Part shown: positions 26,737 through 36,070 of the stretch, in pieces
How positions within the stretch are numbered: the stretch's first letter is position 1
How the letters are laid out: each line of letters opens with the position of its first letter
Origin: Butyricicoccus pullicaecorum
GTDB taxonomy: Bacteria; Bacillota; Clostridia; Oscillospirales; Butyricicoccaceae
Assembly: GCA_018366035.1 (NCBI GenBank)
Contig: JAGZIW010000006.1
Coordinates: forward strand, 159,474-223,473
DNA: 64,000 nt
Direction of reading: 5' to 3'
Translations under genes and position numbers: made by a program
Notes under the pieces: generated by a model
The model's database searches: none
The model's input: only the letters and a program-made list of their open reading frames with translations
What the model was told of the DNA's origin: nothing

Positions 26737-27606
26737 TTAGATAAACATGGTTCCAACACCGGCATCGCTTAGAAGCTCAATCAAAATAGAGTGCTTGACA
26801 CGACCGTCCTGAATATTGGCACGTTCTACACCCTTGCGGATTGCCTCTACACAGCAGTCTACCTTGGGGATCATGCCCCCTGAGATGATGCCCTCCTTAA
26901 TCAGTGCTGGAACCTCGGAGACCTTCAGGCGGGTCAGCAGAGTGCTTTCATCATTGGGATCACGCAAAAGCCCGCGCACATCGGTAAGCAGAATGAGTTT
27001 TTTTGCGCCAAGTGCGATTGCAAGCTTTGCAGCAGCGGTATCTGCATTGATATTATAGTTGGTATCCTCGTCAATACCTTGCGCAACAGTGGAAACAACA
27101 GGGATATATCCCTTGCTGAGTACATCAATCACAGGCTGTGGATTGACAGAAACGATATCACCAACATAGCCATAGTCGGTATTCTGTTCATCTGTAAGAC
27201 GTTTGGCACAAAAAAGTCCGCCGTCCATGCCGCCAAGACCGATGCCCTGCCCACCTGCGTGCTGGAGGAGGGTGACAAGGTCTTTATTGACCTTGCCGCA
27301 TAGAATCATCTGCACAATGTCCATGGTTTCGCGGTCTGTATAGCGCAGACCATTGACAAACCGAGATTCTTTGCCGATTTTTTTGAGCATTTCTGAGATT
27401 TCCGGACCGCCGCCGTGCACCACAACAACACGCACGCCAACAAGAGACAGCAGCACGATATCGTGAATGACAGCATCTTTGAGAGTTTCGTTTATCATTG
27501 CATTGCCGCCGTATTTGATTACAACGGTCTGTCCGTAATATTCTTGAATATAGGGGAGTGCCTCCACCAAAACATTTGCGTTTGCTGCGGGATCAAATGT
27601 ATTCAT
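26737..27606 (-). CDS. argB: Acetylglutamate kinase
   Basis: ArgB phosphorylates N-acetylglutamate, the usual feedback-controlled step. The amino-acid-kinase motifs VIKYGGNAM, VVVHGGGPEI and LLTDVRGLL are present. A C-terminal GGMIPKVDCCVEAI segment binds ATP and substrate. Length is 289 aa. It lies between argJ and argD in the same operon. Confidence 0.95.
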   Translation of the reverse strand: MNTFDPAANANVLVEALPYIQEYYGQTVVIKYGGNAMINETLKDAVIHDIVLLSLVGVRVVVVHGGGPEISEMLKKIGKESRFVNGLRYTDRETMDIVQMILCGKVNKDLVTLLQHAGGQGIGLGGMDGGLFCAKRLTDEQNTDYGYVGDIVSVNPQPVIDVLSKGYIPVVSTVAQGIDEDTNYNINADTAAAKLAIALGAKKLILLTDVRGLLRDPNDESTLLTRLKVSEVPALIKEGIISGGMIPKVDCCVEAIRKGVERANIQDGRVKHSILIELLSDAGVGTMFI

Positions 27607-27615
27607 AGCTGCTCC

Positions 27616-28824
27616 TTAAGTACGATAATCACCGTTGATTTTTACATAGTCATAGGTGAGGTCACAGCCCCATGCGGTGGCAGAACTATTGCCGTCATAG
27701 AGTGTAATTGCAATCGTGACTTCATCTTCAGACAGGATTTGTTTTGCAAGTGCTTCGTCAAAATCCAGTGCGCGTCCGGATTCACATACGGTAATCGTTC
27801 CGGCACATGAGCAAAAAGCAACACGAACGGTTTCGGGGTTAAAGGACTCACCAGAGTAGCCCATTGCACACAGGATACGTCCCCAATTTGCATCTGCGCC
27901 AAACATAGCAGCTTTCACAAGTGAGGATTTGCATACTGCCTTGGCAAGCCCTTCAGCGGCAGCTTCATCGCAGGCACCTGAAACTGTGCAGGTAATGAGA
28001 CGAGATGCACCCTCGCCGTCTGCTGCAATTTTACGTGCAAGAATGATGCACACGGCTTCCAGTGCTTCGTAGAAGGAAGCGGCAGCTTCTATGTTTTGAA
28101 TGGGTGGATTTTCTGCAAGTCCGTTTGCCAGAATACAGCAGGTATCGTTGGTTGAGGTGTCTCCGTCTACGGAAACACGGTTGAAGGATTTTTGAACAGC
28201 TTTGGAAAGCAGTGATTGTAGCACACTCCCATCGATTGCACAGTCTGTGGTGAGAAAGCACAGCATGGTGCCCATATTGGGGTGGATCATACCGGAGCCT
28301 TTACAGATACCTCCCAGATGGCAGGTCTTTCCGTCAACGGAAAAGGAAACAGCTGCGGACTTTTCTATGGTGTCCGTTGTCATAATGGCGTTGGCAGCTG
28401 CATCGGAGCCGTCAGGGGATAGGGTGAGCGTACAAAGCTTTTCTTCAATACATTCGATATTGAGCCGCTGTCCAATCACGCCTGTTGAACAAACAATAAC
28501 GTCTGATTCTGGTATGCCCAGCAGCTTTGCGCAGGCTGCGGACTCTCGGTAGGCGTTTTGGAGCCCGTCAGGTGCACAGGCATTTGCGTTGCCGGAATTG
28601 ACAATGATTGCCTGTGCCTGCTGATTAGCGAGATGCTCCCGTGTCACTTGAATGGGCGCTGCCTGTACGCGGTTTTTGGTATAGACTGCCGCCGCCGTAC
28701 AGACAGTTTGGGAATAAATTACAGCGGTATCATTTTTTGTGGAAGATGCTTTGATACCGCAGCAGGTTGCGCCGGCAGAAAAGCCTTGCGCAGCGGTCAC
28801 GCCGCCAGAAATGATTTCATACAT
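27616..28824 (-). CDS. argJ: Ornithine acetyltransferase / N-acetylglutamate synthase
   Basis: ArgJ recycles the acetyl group from N-acetylornithine to glutamate, making the pathway cyclic. It is a self-cleaving Ntn-type enzyme; cleavage occurs before a conserved Thr. That motif here is KGSGMIHPNMGTMLCFLTTD with Thr186. The residue before it is Gly instead of the usual Ala. The presence of argJ explains the absence of argE here. Length is 402 aa. Whether it is mono- or bifunctional cannot be read from sequence. Confidence 0.95.
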   Translation of the reverse strand: MYEIISGGVTAAQGFSAGATCCGIKASSTKNDTAVIYSQTVCTAAAVYTKNRVQAAPIQVTREHLANQQAQAIIVNSGNANACAPDGLQNAYRESAACAKLLGIPESDVIVCSTGVIGQRLNIECIEEKLCTLTLSPDGSDAAANAIMTTDTIEKSAAVSFSVDGKTCHLGGICKGSGMIHPNMGTMLCFLTTDCAIDGSVLQSLLSKAVQKSFNRVSVDGDTSTNDTCCILANGLAENPPIQNIEAAASFYEALEAVCIILARKIAADGEGASRLITCTVSGACDEAAAEGLAKAVCKSSLVKAAMFGADANWGRILCAMGYSGESFNPETVRVAFCSCAGTITVCESGRALDFDEALAKQILSEDEVTIAITLYDGNSSATAWGCDLTYDYVKINGDYRT

Positions 28825-28842
28825 GGGAAATAAATTCTCCTT

Positions 28843-29751
28843 CTATCGGGTAAGTCCAGTGGTTTCCTCCAAACCGAGCATAAGATTCATATTTTGAACC
28901 GCAGCACCAGAAGCACCCTTACCGAGATTGTCAAAGAGTGCCGTGACAATGGTCTGCGTTTGATGTCCATTGACATAGAGTGTGAGACTGTCACGTCCTG
29001 CAAACATGTTGGCAGAGAGCGTTGAGGGCTCCGTAGACTGAACGGAAACGAGAGGCTGCTCTGCATAGTGAGCCGAGAGAAGCTCCCAAACCGTCTGTAC
29101 ATTCATATGTGGCAGGCTTACTGTGGTTGCCATTCCCTTATAGTAGTCATCAACCACGGGACAGAATACGGGAGGCTGTGTGAGTCCACAAACGGTCTGC
29201 ATTTCCGGTAAATGCTTATGCTGCAAATGCAATCCGTAAATGCGGGGGGCATAGAGGTCGACAGACTTTTGCTGTGCTTCGTAATCTGCAATCATTTTCT
29301 TGCCGCCGCCGGAATAGCCCGTGAGAGAAAAACAGGTCAAAGGAGTATCTCTGGAAAGCAGACCAGCAGACACCAACGGATAGACAATGGAGATGAAACC
29401 GGTTGCGTGACAGCCCGGGTTTGCGACACGAGCTGCCTGCTGGATTGCAGTACGATGAGCGGGAGAAAGCTCGGCAAAGCCATATGTCCACACAGTACGA
29501 TGAGCAGTTGAGGCATCGATCACACGTGTATGAGGATTTTCAATGAGAGATACAGCTTCGCGTGCAGCGGCGTCGGGCAGACAAAGGAATACGATGTCGG
29601 CGGCATTGAGAAAGCGGCGGCGCTCCTCTGGATCTTTTCGCTTGTCAGGGGAAATGAGCAGAAGTTCCAAGTCATCGCGCGCGCCCAGCCGCTCATAAAT
29701 TTGCAGACCGGTGGTTCCCTCTTTGCCGTCAATATAAATTTTGGGACGCAT
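28843..29751 (-). CDS. argC: N-acetyl-gamma-glutamyl-phosphate reductase, short type
   Basis: ArgC reduces acetylglutamyl phosphate with NADPH. The 302-aa length and the N-terminus KIYIDGKEGTTGLQIYERL mark the short type 2 class. The catalytic cysteine lies in VANPGCHATG. The start overlaps the argH stop by one base (TGATG), so translation is coupled. Confidence 0.94.
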   Translation of the reverse strand: MRPKIYIDGKEGTTGLQIYERLGARDDLELLLISPDKRKDPEERRRFLNAADIVFLCLPDAAAREAVSLIENPHTRVIDASTAHRTVWTYGFAELSPAHRTAIQQAARVANPGCHATGFISIVYPLVSAGLLSRDTPLTCFSLTGYSGGGKKMIADYEAQQKSVDLYAPRIYGLHLQHKHLPEMQTVCGLTQPPVFCPVVDDYYKGMATTVSLPHMNVQTVWELLSAHYAEQPLVSVQSTEPSTLSANMFAGRDSLTLYVNGHQTQTIVTALFDNLGKGASGAAVQNMNLMLGLEETTGLTR

Positions 29752-31145
29752 CAGGCATTGCCTCCCTGTGCATCAAGAAAGTCCTGTATCACCTGAATTT
29801 GACGGGAAACCTCCTCCGGTGCAGGGCCACCCAAGGAGCGGCGTTCCTGTACACAGGTAACGAGGTCGATGGCGTGATAAATATCTTGCTCAAAGAGTGG
29901 GGACACCGCCTTGTATTCATCAAGAGACAGGGTGTCCAGCGTTTTTTCATGCTCGATGCAGTAATGTACCAGTGTACCGGTTGCTTTGTAGGCATCTCGG
30001 AAGGGAACTCCCTTTTTGGTGAGATAGTCGGCGCAGTCGGTGGCATTGATAAAGCCGCGTTTTGCCGCATTTTCCATATTCTGTGTGAGGACAGTCATAG
30101 TCTGAAACATGGGCGCAATCACCTTGAGACAATTTTTTACCGTATCAATGGCTTCAAAGGTTGCTTCCTTATCCTCCTGCATATCCTTGTTGTAGGCGAG
30201 CGGGATTGCCTTCATAAAGGTTAGGAGGGTTGTGAGTGCGCCATAGACGCGACCGGTTTTTCCGCGGATCAGTTCGCAGATATCCGGATTTTTCTTTTGC
30301 GGCATGATGGACGAGCCTGTGGAATAGGCATCGTCCAGTTCGATGAACTTGAATTCCCAAGAGCACCACGCAATCACTTCTTCAGAAAGACGGGAAAGGT
30401 GCATCATCAAAATAGAAAGCGCAGAGCACAGCTCAATGCAGTAGTCCCGATCAGATACCCCATCAAGCGAGTTGTCCATAACAGAGGAGAATCCCAGAAG
30501 ATCTGCAACAAGGCTGCGGTCAATGGGATAGGTTGTACCTGCCAGTGCCCCAGATCCCAAGGGGAGTGTATCCATACCGCTCAGGCAGTCGTCCAGCCTG
30601 CGCACATCGCGCTTTAGCATATTGGCATAAGCCATGAGATGGTGGGCAAAGGTGATTGGCTGTGCACGCTGTAAATGGGTATAGCCGGGCATTACTGTTT
30701 TTATGTGCTGAGCTGCAACATCGCAAAGAACCTGCATAAAGTGCAGCACCAGAGCGCGGATTTCTCCGATTTCACGGCGGACATACAGACGCATATCCAG
30801 TGCGACCTGATCATTTCGAGAGCGCGCGGTGTGCAGACGCTTGCCGGCATCTCCAATGCGCTCGGTCAGCAACTGCTCATTTGCCATGTGAATATCTTCA
30901 TAGAGTGCAGGGGAAAATTCGATTTTCCCGTCCTCGATGTCTGCGAGGATTCCCTGAAGCCCGCTGATAATTTTGGATACATCATCTGATGGAATGATAC
31001 CCTGTTGTCCGAGCATGGTCGCATGCGCAATAGAGCCTTGAATGTCTTCTGCATACATACGGCAGTCAAACATAACCGAAGAATTAAAATCGTTTACAAC
31101 AGCATCGGTTTCCTTTTGGAACCGTCCTGCCCACATTTTAGCCAT
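29751..31145 (-). CDS. argH: Argininosuccinate lyase
   Basis: ArgH splits argininosuccinate into arginine and fumarate. The superfamily signature GSSIMPQKKNPD with the catalytic serine is intact, as are TARSRNDQ and GYTHLQRAQPI. I chose the ATG at 31145 (MAKMWAGRF, with GAGGA upstream); a longer in-frame start enters the intergenic space after argG. Length is 464 aa. Confidence 0.96.
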   Translation of the reverse strand: MAKMWAGRFQKETDAVVNDFNSSVMFDCRMYAEDIQGSIAHATMLGQQGIIPSDDVSKIISGLQGILADIEDGKIEFSPALYEDIHMANEQLLTERIGDAGKRLHTARSRNDQVALDMRLYVRREIGEIRALVLHFMQVLCDVAAQHIKTVMPGYTHLQRAQPITFAHHLMAYANMLKRDVRRLDDCLSGMDTLPLGSGALAGTTYPIDRSLVADLLGFSSVMDNSLDGVSDRDYCIELCSALSILMMHLSRLSEEVIAWCSWEFKFIELDDAYSTGSSIMPQKKNPDICELIRGKTGRVYGALTTLLTFMKAIPLAYNKDMQEDKEATFEAIDTVKNCLKVIAPMFQTMTVLTQNMENAAKRGFINATDCADYLTKKGVPFRDAYKATGTLVHYCIEHEKTLDTLSLDEYKAVSPLFEQDIYHAIDLVTCVQERRSLGGPAPEEVSRQIQVIQDFLDAQGGNA

Positions 31146-31228
31146 AGTTGAAAAGTCCTCGTTTCTGATGGATTCGATAATTGGATAAAAGAATACACGG
31201 GGCAAAATAAGTCGCCCCGTGTATGGAA

Positions 31229-32479
31229 TTACTCTACAGAGGGGAAGCCCGCACCGGTCTTATCCTGTAATGCAAGATCGTTCATTGCACGCACCTTGAG
31301 CGGCAGACCGAACAGGTTGATAAATCCGGCAGAATCTGCCTGATTGTAGGAATCATCTTCGCCAAAGGTTGCAATATCTTCAGAGTACAGGCTATATGGA
31401 GAAGTCACGGAGGCAGGCAGAATATTGCCCTTATACAGCTTCAGCTTGACATCACCTGTCACGGTTTGCTGTGTTTCTGTAACAAATGCGCTCATGGCTT
31501 TGCGCAGAGGCGTGTACCATTGACCGTTGTAAACGAGGTCGGCAAACTTGAGTGCAAGCTGCTGCTTATAATGCTGGGTTTCCTTGTCCAGTGTGATTTC
31601 CTCAAGCTTCTGGTGTGCGGCATACAGAACAGCGCCGCCCGGCGTCTCATAAACGCCTCTGGACTTCATGCCCACCAGACGATTTTCAACGATATCCAGA
31701 ATACCGCACCCATTTTCACCGCCCAACTTGTTGAGGGTTTCAATGAGCTTTACAGAGTCCATCGTTTCGCCGTTGACTGCGGTGGGGACACCCTTTTCAA
31801 AATGAATCGTCACATAGGTTGGGGCATCGGGCGCCTGCTCAGGAGAGACACCAAGTTCCAAAAAGCCGGCCTTGTTGAGCGGTGCTTCGTTTGCAGGGTC
31901 TTCGAGATCCAACCCTTCATGAGACAGATGCCACAGGTTTTTATCTTTAGAATAGTTGGTTTCTTTGTTGATTTTTAACGGAATATGATGCTTTTCGGCA
32001 TATTCGATTTCCTTTTCACGGCTGTTCAGTTCCCAGAACCGCCAAGGTGCGATGACGTCCATGTTTGGTGCAAATGCTTTGATTGCAAGCTCAAAGCGCA
32101 CCTGATCGTTGCCCTTGCCCGTGCAGCCGTGACAAATTGCATCTGCACCCTCCTTGAGCGCGATTTCGACAATACGCTTTGCAATGATCGGTCTTGCAAA
32201 GGAGGTACCCAGCAGATATTGTTCATAGGTTGCACCGGCCTGCATGGTCGGGATAATGAAATCATCTACAAATTCTTTTGTCAGATCCTCGATGTAGAGC
32301 TTGGAAGCACCAGTTTTGAGTGCTTTTTCTTCCAGACCGTCCAGTTCAGTGCCCTGACCAACATTACCGGAAACAGCAATGACCTCACAGTCATAATGCT
32401 CCTTGAGCCATGGAATCAGAACAGAGGTATCCAGACCGCCGGAGTATGCGAGAACAACTTTGTTATATTTCTTTTCCAT
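31229..32479 (-). CDS. argG: Argininosuccinate synthase
   Basis: ArgG condenses citrulline and aspartate with ATP. The PP-loop motif LAYSGGLDTSVLIPWL is at residues 10–25. Length is 416 aa. It is the first gene of argGHCJBDF, with GGAGG before the start and a consensus promoter upstream. The intergenic gap to argH is 83 nt; an inverted pair CCGTGTAT/ATACACGG lies at its argG end and could weaken or process the transcript there. Confidence 0.95.
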   Translation of the reverse strand: MEKKYNKVVLAYSGGLDTSVLIPWLKEHYDCEVIAVSGNVGQGTELDGLEEKALKTGASKLYIEDLTKEFVDDFIIPTMQAGATYEQYLLGTSFARPIIAKRIVEIALKEGADAICHGCTGKGNDQVRFELAIKAFAPNMDVIAPWRFWELNSREKEIEYAEKHHIPLKINKETNYSKDKNLWHLSHEGLDLEDPANEAPLNKAGFLELGVSPEQAPDAPTYVTIHFEKGVPTAVNGETMDSVKLIETLNKLGGENGCGILDIVENRLVGMKSRGVYETPGGAVLYAAHQKLEEITLDKETQHYKQQLALKFADLVYNGQWYTPLRKAMSAFVTETQQTVTGDVKLKLYKGNILPASVTSPYSLYSEDIATFGEDDSYNQADSAGFINLFGLPLKVRAMNDLALQDKTGAGFPSVE

Positions 32480-32522
32480 CTGACAATTTCCTCCAAAACC
32501 AGTTGTTTTTTAATATGGCATT

Positions 32523-32551
32523 ATTATACACCCCAAATTGTAACAATGCAA
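32523..32551 (-). promoter_or_regulatory. Promoter of the arginine operon
   Basis: On the minus strand TTGCAT (−35) and TATAAT (−10) are 17 nt apart. The AT-rich stretch upstream contains ATGAATAAATATACCATT, a partial match to the ArgR/AhrC box, so repression by arginine is plausible but unproven. Confidence 0.75.
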
Positions 32552-32657
32552 GAATAATTTTATAAATATTTTATATAATGAATAAATATACCATTGCTGC
32601 ATGACAGAAATACCAGAAAAACACTTTGAAATACCCTTGAAAAATGAAATAAATTGC

Positions 32658-32686
32658 TTGATATTTTCGAATAATGGGGATAAAAT
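32658..32686 (+). promoter_or_regulatory. Promoter of pncB
   Basis: TTGATA and TAAAAT are separated by 17 nt. It is divergent from the arginine operon promoter. Confidence 0.72.
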
Positions 32687-32701
32687 AACAGTATATCTGA
32701 T

Positions 32702-32733
32702 GAGATGGGCGCCCCGAAGTGGACGCCTCTTTC
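32702..32733 (+). other. Hairpin at the 5' end of the pncB leader
   Basis: The left arm GAGATGGGCG pairs with CGCCTCTTTC (nine of ten positions, two of them G·U) around CCCCGAAGTGGA. It starts about 10 nt after the predicted transcription start. It has no U-tract, so it is not a terminator. A regulatory or stabilising role is possible. Confidence 0.4.
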
Positions 32734-32755
32734 ATAAATAAGGGGATAGAAACTT

Positions 32756-34198
32756 ATGATTCATGATAAGAATTTGACCATGCTCACAGACTTCTATGAG
32801 TTTACCATGGCAAATGGATATTTGGAAAAGGGCATGGGCAATCGCCGTGCATATTTTGATATGTTTTTCCGCCGTGTGCCAGATGGCGGCGGCTATGCCG
32901 TCATGGCAGGCGTGGAACAGCTTGTGCATTACTTTGAAAATCTGCATTTTACAGAAGATGACATTGCATATTTGCGTGGGCGCGGTTGTTTCAGTGAGAA
33001 ATTTTTAGAATATTTGAAAAATTTTAAGTTTGAATGTGATGTATGGGCTGTGCCGGAAGGTACACCCATTTTCCCGGGAGAACCGATTGTGACCGTGGCA
33101 GGTCCCATGGTACAGGCGCAGTTTGTGGAAACCATGATTTTACTTACCATCAATCACCAAACCCTTATTGCCACAAAGGCAAGCCGGATTACACGTGCTG
33201 CACAGGGGCGCACTGTGCTGGAATTTGGTTCACGCCGCGCACAGGGATATGATGGTGCGGTATATGGTGCCCGTGCGGCATATATCGGTGGCTGTCAGGG
33301 AACTGCCTGTGTGCTTGCAGACCGTGACTATCGGATTCCAGCAGGCGGTACAATGGCACATTCATGGGTGCAGATGTTTGACAGTGAGTATGAGGCATTC
33401 CGTGCCTATGCGGAAATCTATCCAGACAACTGTGTATTTCTGGTGGATACTTATAATGTATTGAAGTCAGGCGTGCCCAATGCCATTCGTGTGGCAAATG
33501 AGGTACTTGCACCTTTGGGTATTCGACCCAAGGGAATTCGTTTGGATTCCGGCGATATTGCATATCTGTCGATTAAGGCACGGGAAATGCTCGACGAAGC
33601 GGGCTATCCCGATATGCAGATCATGGCATCGAATTCTTTGGACGAGTATCTGGTGCGTGACCTCATTGGGCAGGGGGCAAAGATTGACTCCTTTGGCATT
33701 GGTGAGCGATTGATTACTTCGAAATCGGAGCCAGTCTTTGGCGGCGTTTATAAGCTTGTTGCTGTGGATAATGAGCAGGGAGAAATTGTTCCAAAGATCA
33801 AGGTCTCTGAAAATGTGGAAAAAATTACAACACCACACTTCAAAAAGGTGTATCGTTTCTTCGATAAGCTGACCGGCAAGGCGCTTGGTGATGTTTTGAC
33901 GCTGCATGATGAGGTGATTAATACAGACCAGCCATATATGCTGTTTCACCCAATCCATACATGGAAAAAGAAAATCGTGACAGATTATGTCATAAAGCCG
34001 CTGCAGGTGCAGCTGTTTGATAAGGGAGACCGTGTGTATGAGTGTCCCCCGATTGAAGAAGTGCGTCGATATTGCAGTGAGCAGATTGAAACCCTATGGG
34101 AACAGATTCGGCGCTTTGAGAATCCGCAGACATATTATGTGGATTATTCGGAAAAGCTTTGGCGTGTCAAAAATGATCTGTTAGAGTCCGTACAATAA
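32756..34198 (+). CDS. pncB: Nicotinate phosphoribosyltransferase
   Basis: PncB joins nicotinate and PRPP (ATP-assisted) to give nicotinate mononucleotide for NAD salvage. The N-terminus LTDFYEFTMANGYLEKG and the segments FGSRRAQG and GTMAHSWVQMF are typical. The PRPP-side motif IRLDSGDIAYLS is present. Length is 480 aa. It is monocistronic with AAGGGGAT before the start. No de novo nad genes are nearby. Confidence 0.95.
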   Translation: MIHDKNLTMLTDFYEFTMANGYLEKGMGNRRAYFDMFFRRVPDGGGYAVMAGVEQLVHYFENLHFTEDDIAYLRGRGCFSEKFLEYLKNFKFECDVWAVPEGTPIFPGEPIVTVAGPMVQAQFVETMILLTINHQTLIATKASRITRAAQGRTVLEFGSRRAQGYDGAVYGARAAYIGGCQGTACVLADRDYRIPAGGTMAHSWVQMFDSEYEAFRAYAEIYPDNCVFLVDTYNVLKSGVPNAIRVANEVLAPLGIRPKGIRLDSGDIAYLSIKAREMLDEAGYPDMQIMASNSLDEYLVRDLIGQGAKIDSFGIGERLITSKSEPVFGGVYKLVAVDNEQGEIVPKIKVSENVEKITTPHFKKVYRFFDKLTGKALGDVLTLHDEVINTDQPYMLFHPIHTWKKKIVTDYVIKPLQVQLFDKGDRVYECPPIEEVRRYCSEQIETLWEQIRRFENPQTYYVDYSEKLWRVKNDLLESVQ

Positions 34199-34237
34199 AA
34201 AAATGGCTTGCGGTCTTGATAAAAGAGACCACAAGCC
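34197..34237 (-). terminator. Terminator of the polyferredoxin operon
   Basis: GGCTTGCGGTCT (34205–34216) and AGACCACAAGCC (34226–34237) pair with one mismatch. Read on the minus strand the hairpin is followed by A then seven Ts, so it serves the 35909→34264 operon. In the plus direction there is no U-tract for pncB. Confidence 0.8.
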
Positions 34238-34263
34238 TTCAATGTGTCAAACAGGAGGACGGA

Positions 34264-35142
34264 TTAGTCCCCCTGTTTTTCTGTGTGATAGGAACGGTAT
34301 TTGTGCATGGTTTGCAGGACTGGATTGATGATTGCGCCGGTGGGACAGCCCTTTTTGCACTTACCACAGCGCACGCACAGGCGGCTGTTTGGGTCTTTGT
34401 GCAGGTCGATATCCATTGGGCAAACAGATTTACATTTTCCGCAGTCGATACATTTGGATTGGTCCACTTCGTAGCGCAGCAGTGAAATGGGGTTAAAGAG
34501 TCCATAAATTGCCCCCAATGGACATAAATAGCGGCAAAATGGGCGATATACGATAATACTGCCAAGGGTAATGCCAATTAGAATACCGAATTTCCATAAG
34601 AATAACCCACCCGCAGCTGCACGGATTCCCTCATCTGCTGCCGAAAGCGGGATTCCCCCAAATAGGATACCGGCAGGGCAGATATACTTACAGAAAGTAG
34701 GATCGCCCATACCAAATGGATTCACAAGAAAGATGGGGAATAGAATAACGAAGAAAATCAGGATCAGATATTTGGTGCGAAGCAGAAAGCGATCTTTGGG
34801 AAGCTTTTTCATTTTTTTGGGAAATGGGATCTTATAAAGCAAATCTTGAAAGAGTCCGAAGGGACACAGCCACCCACATACAAAGCGTCCGAAGAGTGCG
34901 CCAAATGCGATGAGAAAACCAAGTGCATAGAAGGAGAATTGACGTCCGCGGCTGCCCAATACCGCTTGCAGAGAGCCGATGGGACACGAGCCAACAGCGC
35001 CGGGACAGGAATAACAGTTCAGCCCGGGAACACAGAGCAGCTTGAGTGGTCCTTCGTAGATTTTACCTTGTGCAAATCCGCGCACATAACCGTTGGTCAG
35101 TGCCGCAAAGCATGCCTGTACAAAAAGTCTTAGATTTTTCAT
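34264..35142 (-). CDS. Membrane polyferredoxin (NapH/CcoG-like 4Fe-4S protein)
   Basis: This is a 292-aa integral membrane iron-sulfur protein. Several CxxxCP motifs lie at membrane edges (CYSCPG, CGWLCPFG, CKYICPAG, CRYLCPLG), as in NapH/MauN/RnfB-neighbour electron carriers. Two classical ferredoxin motifs close it (CIDCGKCKSVCP and CVRCGKCKKGCP). Five or so transmembrane segments are visible. It begins one base after the CD1871A-type gene; an in-frame ATG at 35157 inside that gene is an alternative. Its likely job is passing electrons across the membrane to the co-transcribed thioredoxin lipoprotein; this is inference. Confidence 0.82.
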   Translation of the reverse strand: MKNLRLFVQACFAALTNGYVRGFAQGKIYEGPLKLLCVPGLNCYSCPGAVGSCPIGSLQAVLGSRGRQFSFYALGFLIAFGALFGRFVCGWLCPFGLFQDLLYKIPFPKKMKKLPKDRFLLRTKYLILIFFVILFPIFLVNPFGMGDPTFCKYICPAGILFGGIPLSAADEGIRAAAGGLFLWKFGILIGITLGSIIVYRPFCRYLCPLGAIYGLFNPISLLRYEVDQSKCIDCGKCKSVCPMDIDLHKDPNSRLCVRCGKCKKGCPTGAIINPVLQTMHKYRSYHTEKQGD

Positions 35143-35143
35143 A

Positions 35144-35290
35144 TCAGCCGATTCCAATACATTCGAGACAGATTTTTGTAGCTTTACGAAGAACGATTGC
35201 AGCTTCTCCGTTCCAAGCCCCGTATATAATCATAACAGCGCTGAGCATCAGCAGAAGCGGGGCAACAAATTTCTTATTGAGCCGCTGCAT
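35144..35290 (-). CDS. CD1871A-type CXXC mini-protein
   Basis: This 48-aa protein has one transmembrane helix (FVAPLLLMLSAVMIIYGAWN) and ends in KATKICLECIGIG. That ending matches the small clostridial family named after CD1871A of Clostridioides difficile. The C-terminal CxxC suggests a redox or metal site just outside the membrane. It overlaps the thioredoxin gene by 17 nt and abuts the polyferredoxin gene, so the three are co-expressed. The exact function is unknown. Confidence 0.78.
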   Translation of the reverse strand: MQRLNKKFVAPLLLMLSAVMIIYGAWNGEAAIVLRKATKICLECIGIG

Positions 35291-35909
35291 CAGAAGAATC
35301 CTCCGTGCTTTGTGGTGTGGCAGCAGCGTCCTTTTCCTGCGCTGCGGCATTGACAACCTCAAGGCGTGCCTTCAGTTCCTCTTCCCAGCCGGCCTTGTCG
35401 CGTGCGCCCATGACACCTTGACCAACAAGCTTTCCCTCGCTGTCAAAGAAAAATGTGACAGGAACAGCAGAGGTTGCTGTTAAAATTGGGAGCAGACTTT
35501 CAGAGGGCTGTAAATGTACATAGTTTGCACCGGTTTCTGCAACCATGTCCTTGGCCTCCTGAAGCATTTCTTCGGTGTTATCTAGGTCTGCACACACACC
35601 AATGATTTGGTAATCGGTGCCGCCGACTGCGGCAAGCTCACCAAGTTCGGGCATCTCCCGAATACAGGGATTGCAGAAGGTTGCCCATACATTCATCATT
35701 GTGAGTTTGGTGTTTGCGAATATGGAGTGGTCGATTTCATTGCCATCGAAATCCTTCGCTGTAAATTCCAGAAAAATATCTTCATTTGCAGAAGAAGGTT
35801 CGTCCTGTGATGTATTTGATGGGGCATCGGTGTTGGGGGTAACAGGAGCTGGTGCACCGCAGCCGGAAAGCAGTATCAATAAAAGAAATATGGAAACTGT
35901 TTTTTTCAT
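35274..35909 (-). CDS. TlpA-like thioredoxin lipoprotein
   Basis: This is a 211-aa surface thiol-disulfide protein. A lipoprotein signal (LILLSGC, Cys17) is followed by a Ser/Pro-rich linker and a TlpA/ResA-type thioredoxin fold. The redox motif is WATFCNPC (Cys79, Cys82) and the cis-Pro loop is AVPVTFFFDSEGKLVG. A low-complexity Ala/Asp/Ser tail closes it. It is the first gene of the operon with the CXXC mini-protein and the polyferredoxin. It probably reduces extracytoplasmic disulfides or peroxides with electrons from the membrane partner. Confidence 0.88.
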   Translation of the reverse strand: MKKTVSIFLLLILLSGCGAPAPVTPNTDAPSNTSQDEPSSANEDIFLEFTAKDFDGNEIDHSIFANTKLTMMNVWATFCNPCIREMPELGELAAVGGTDYQIIGVCADLDNTEEMLQEAKDMVAETGANYVHLQPSESLLPILTATSAVPVTFFFDSEGKLVGQGVMGARDKAGWEEELKARLEVVNAAAQEKDAAATPQSTEDSSDAAAQ

Positions 35910-36005
35910 AAAAGAATCTCCTTTCGAAAATGTTTTTATCAGTATACCATATCCTTAGGCGAAAAGAAAGAAAAATTGTGATATGGGTAAGATATCAAAA
36001 TATTT

Positions 36006-36070
36006 GATACCACCAGTGGTGTACAAAACGGCAAGCGTGACTTCCTATTTTATGCCGTTGTGGTATAATA
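36006..36070 (+). repeat. Palindromic repeat, copy A (upstream of truA)
   Basis: This is a 61-bp core from 36010 to 36070 starting CCACCAGTGGTG and ending GTTGTGGTATAATA. It aligns without gaps to two copies at 44131 and 44233. The terminal TATAAT points towards truA, whose start is about 100 bp downstream. Confidence 0.85.

Noticed and set aside
32490..32580. A definite ArgR operator at the arginine operon
   Set aside because: Only a partial match to the ARG box is seen; not enough for a feature call of its own.
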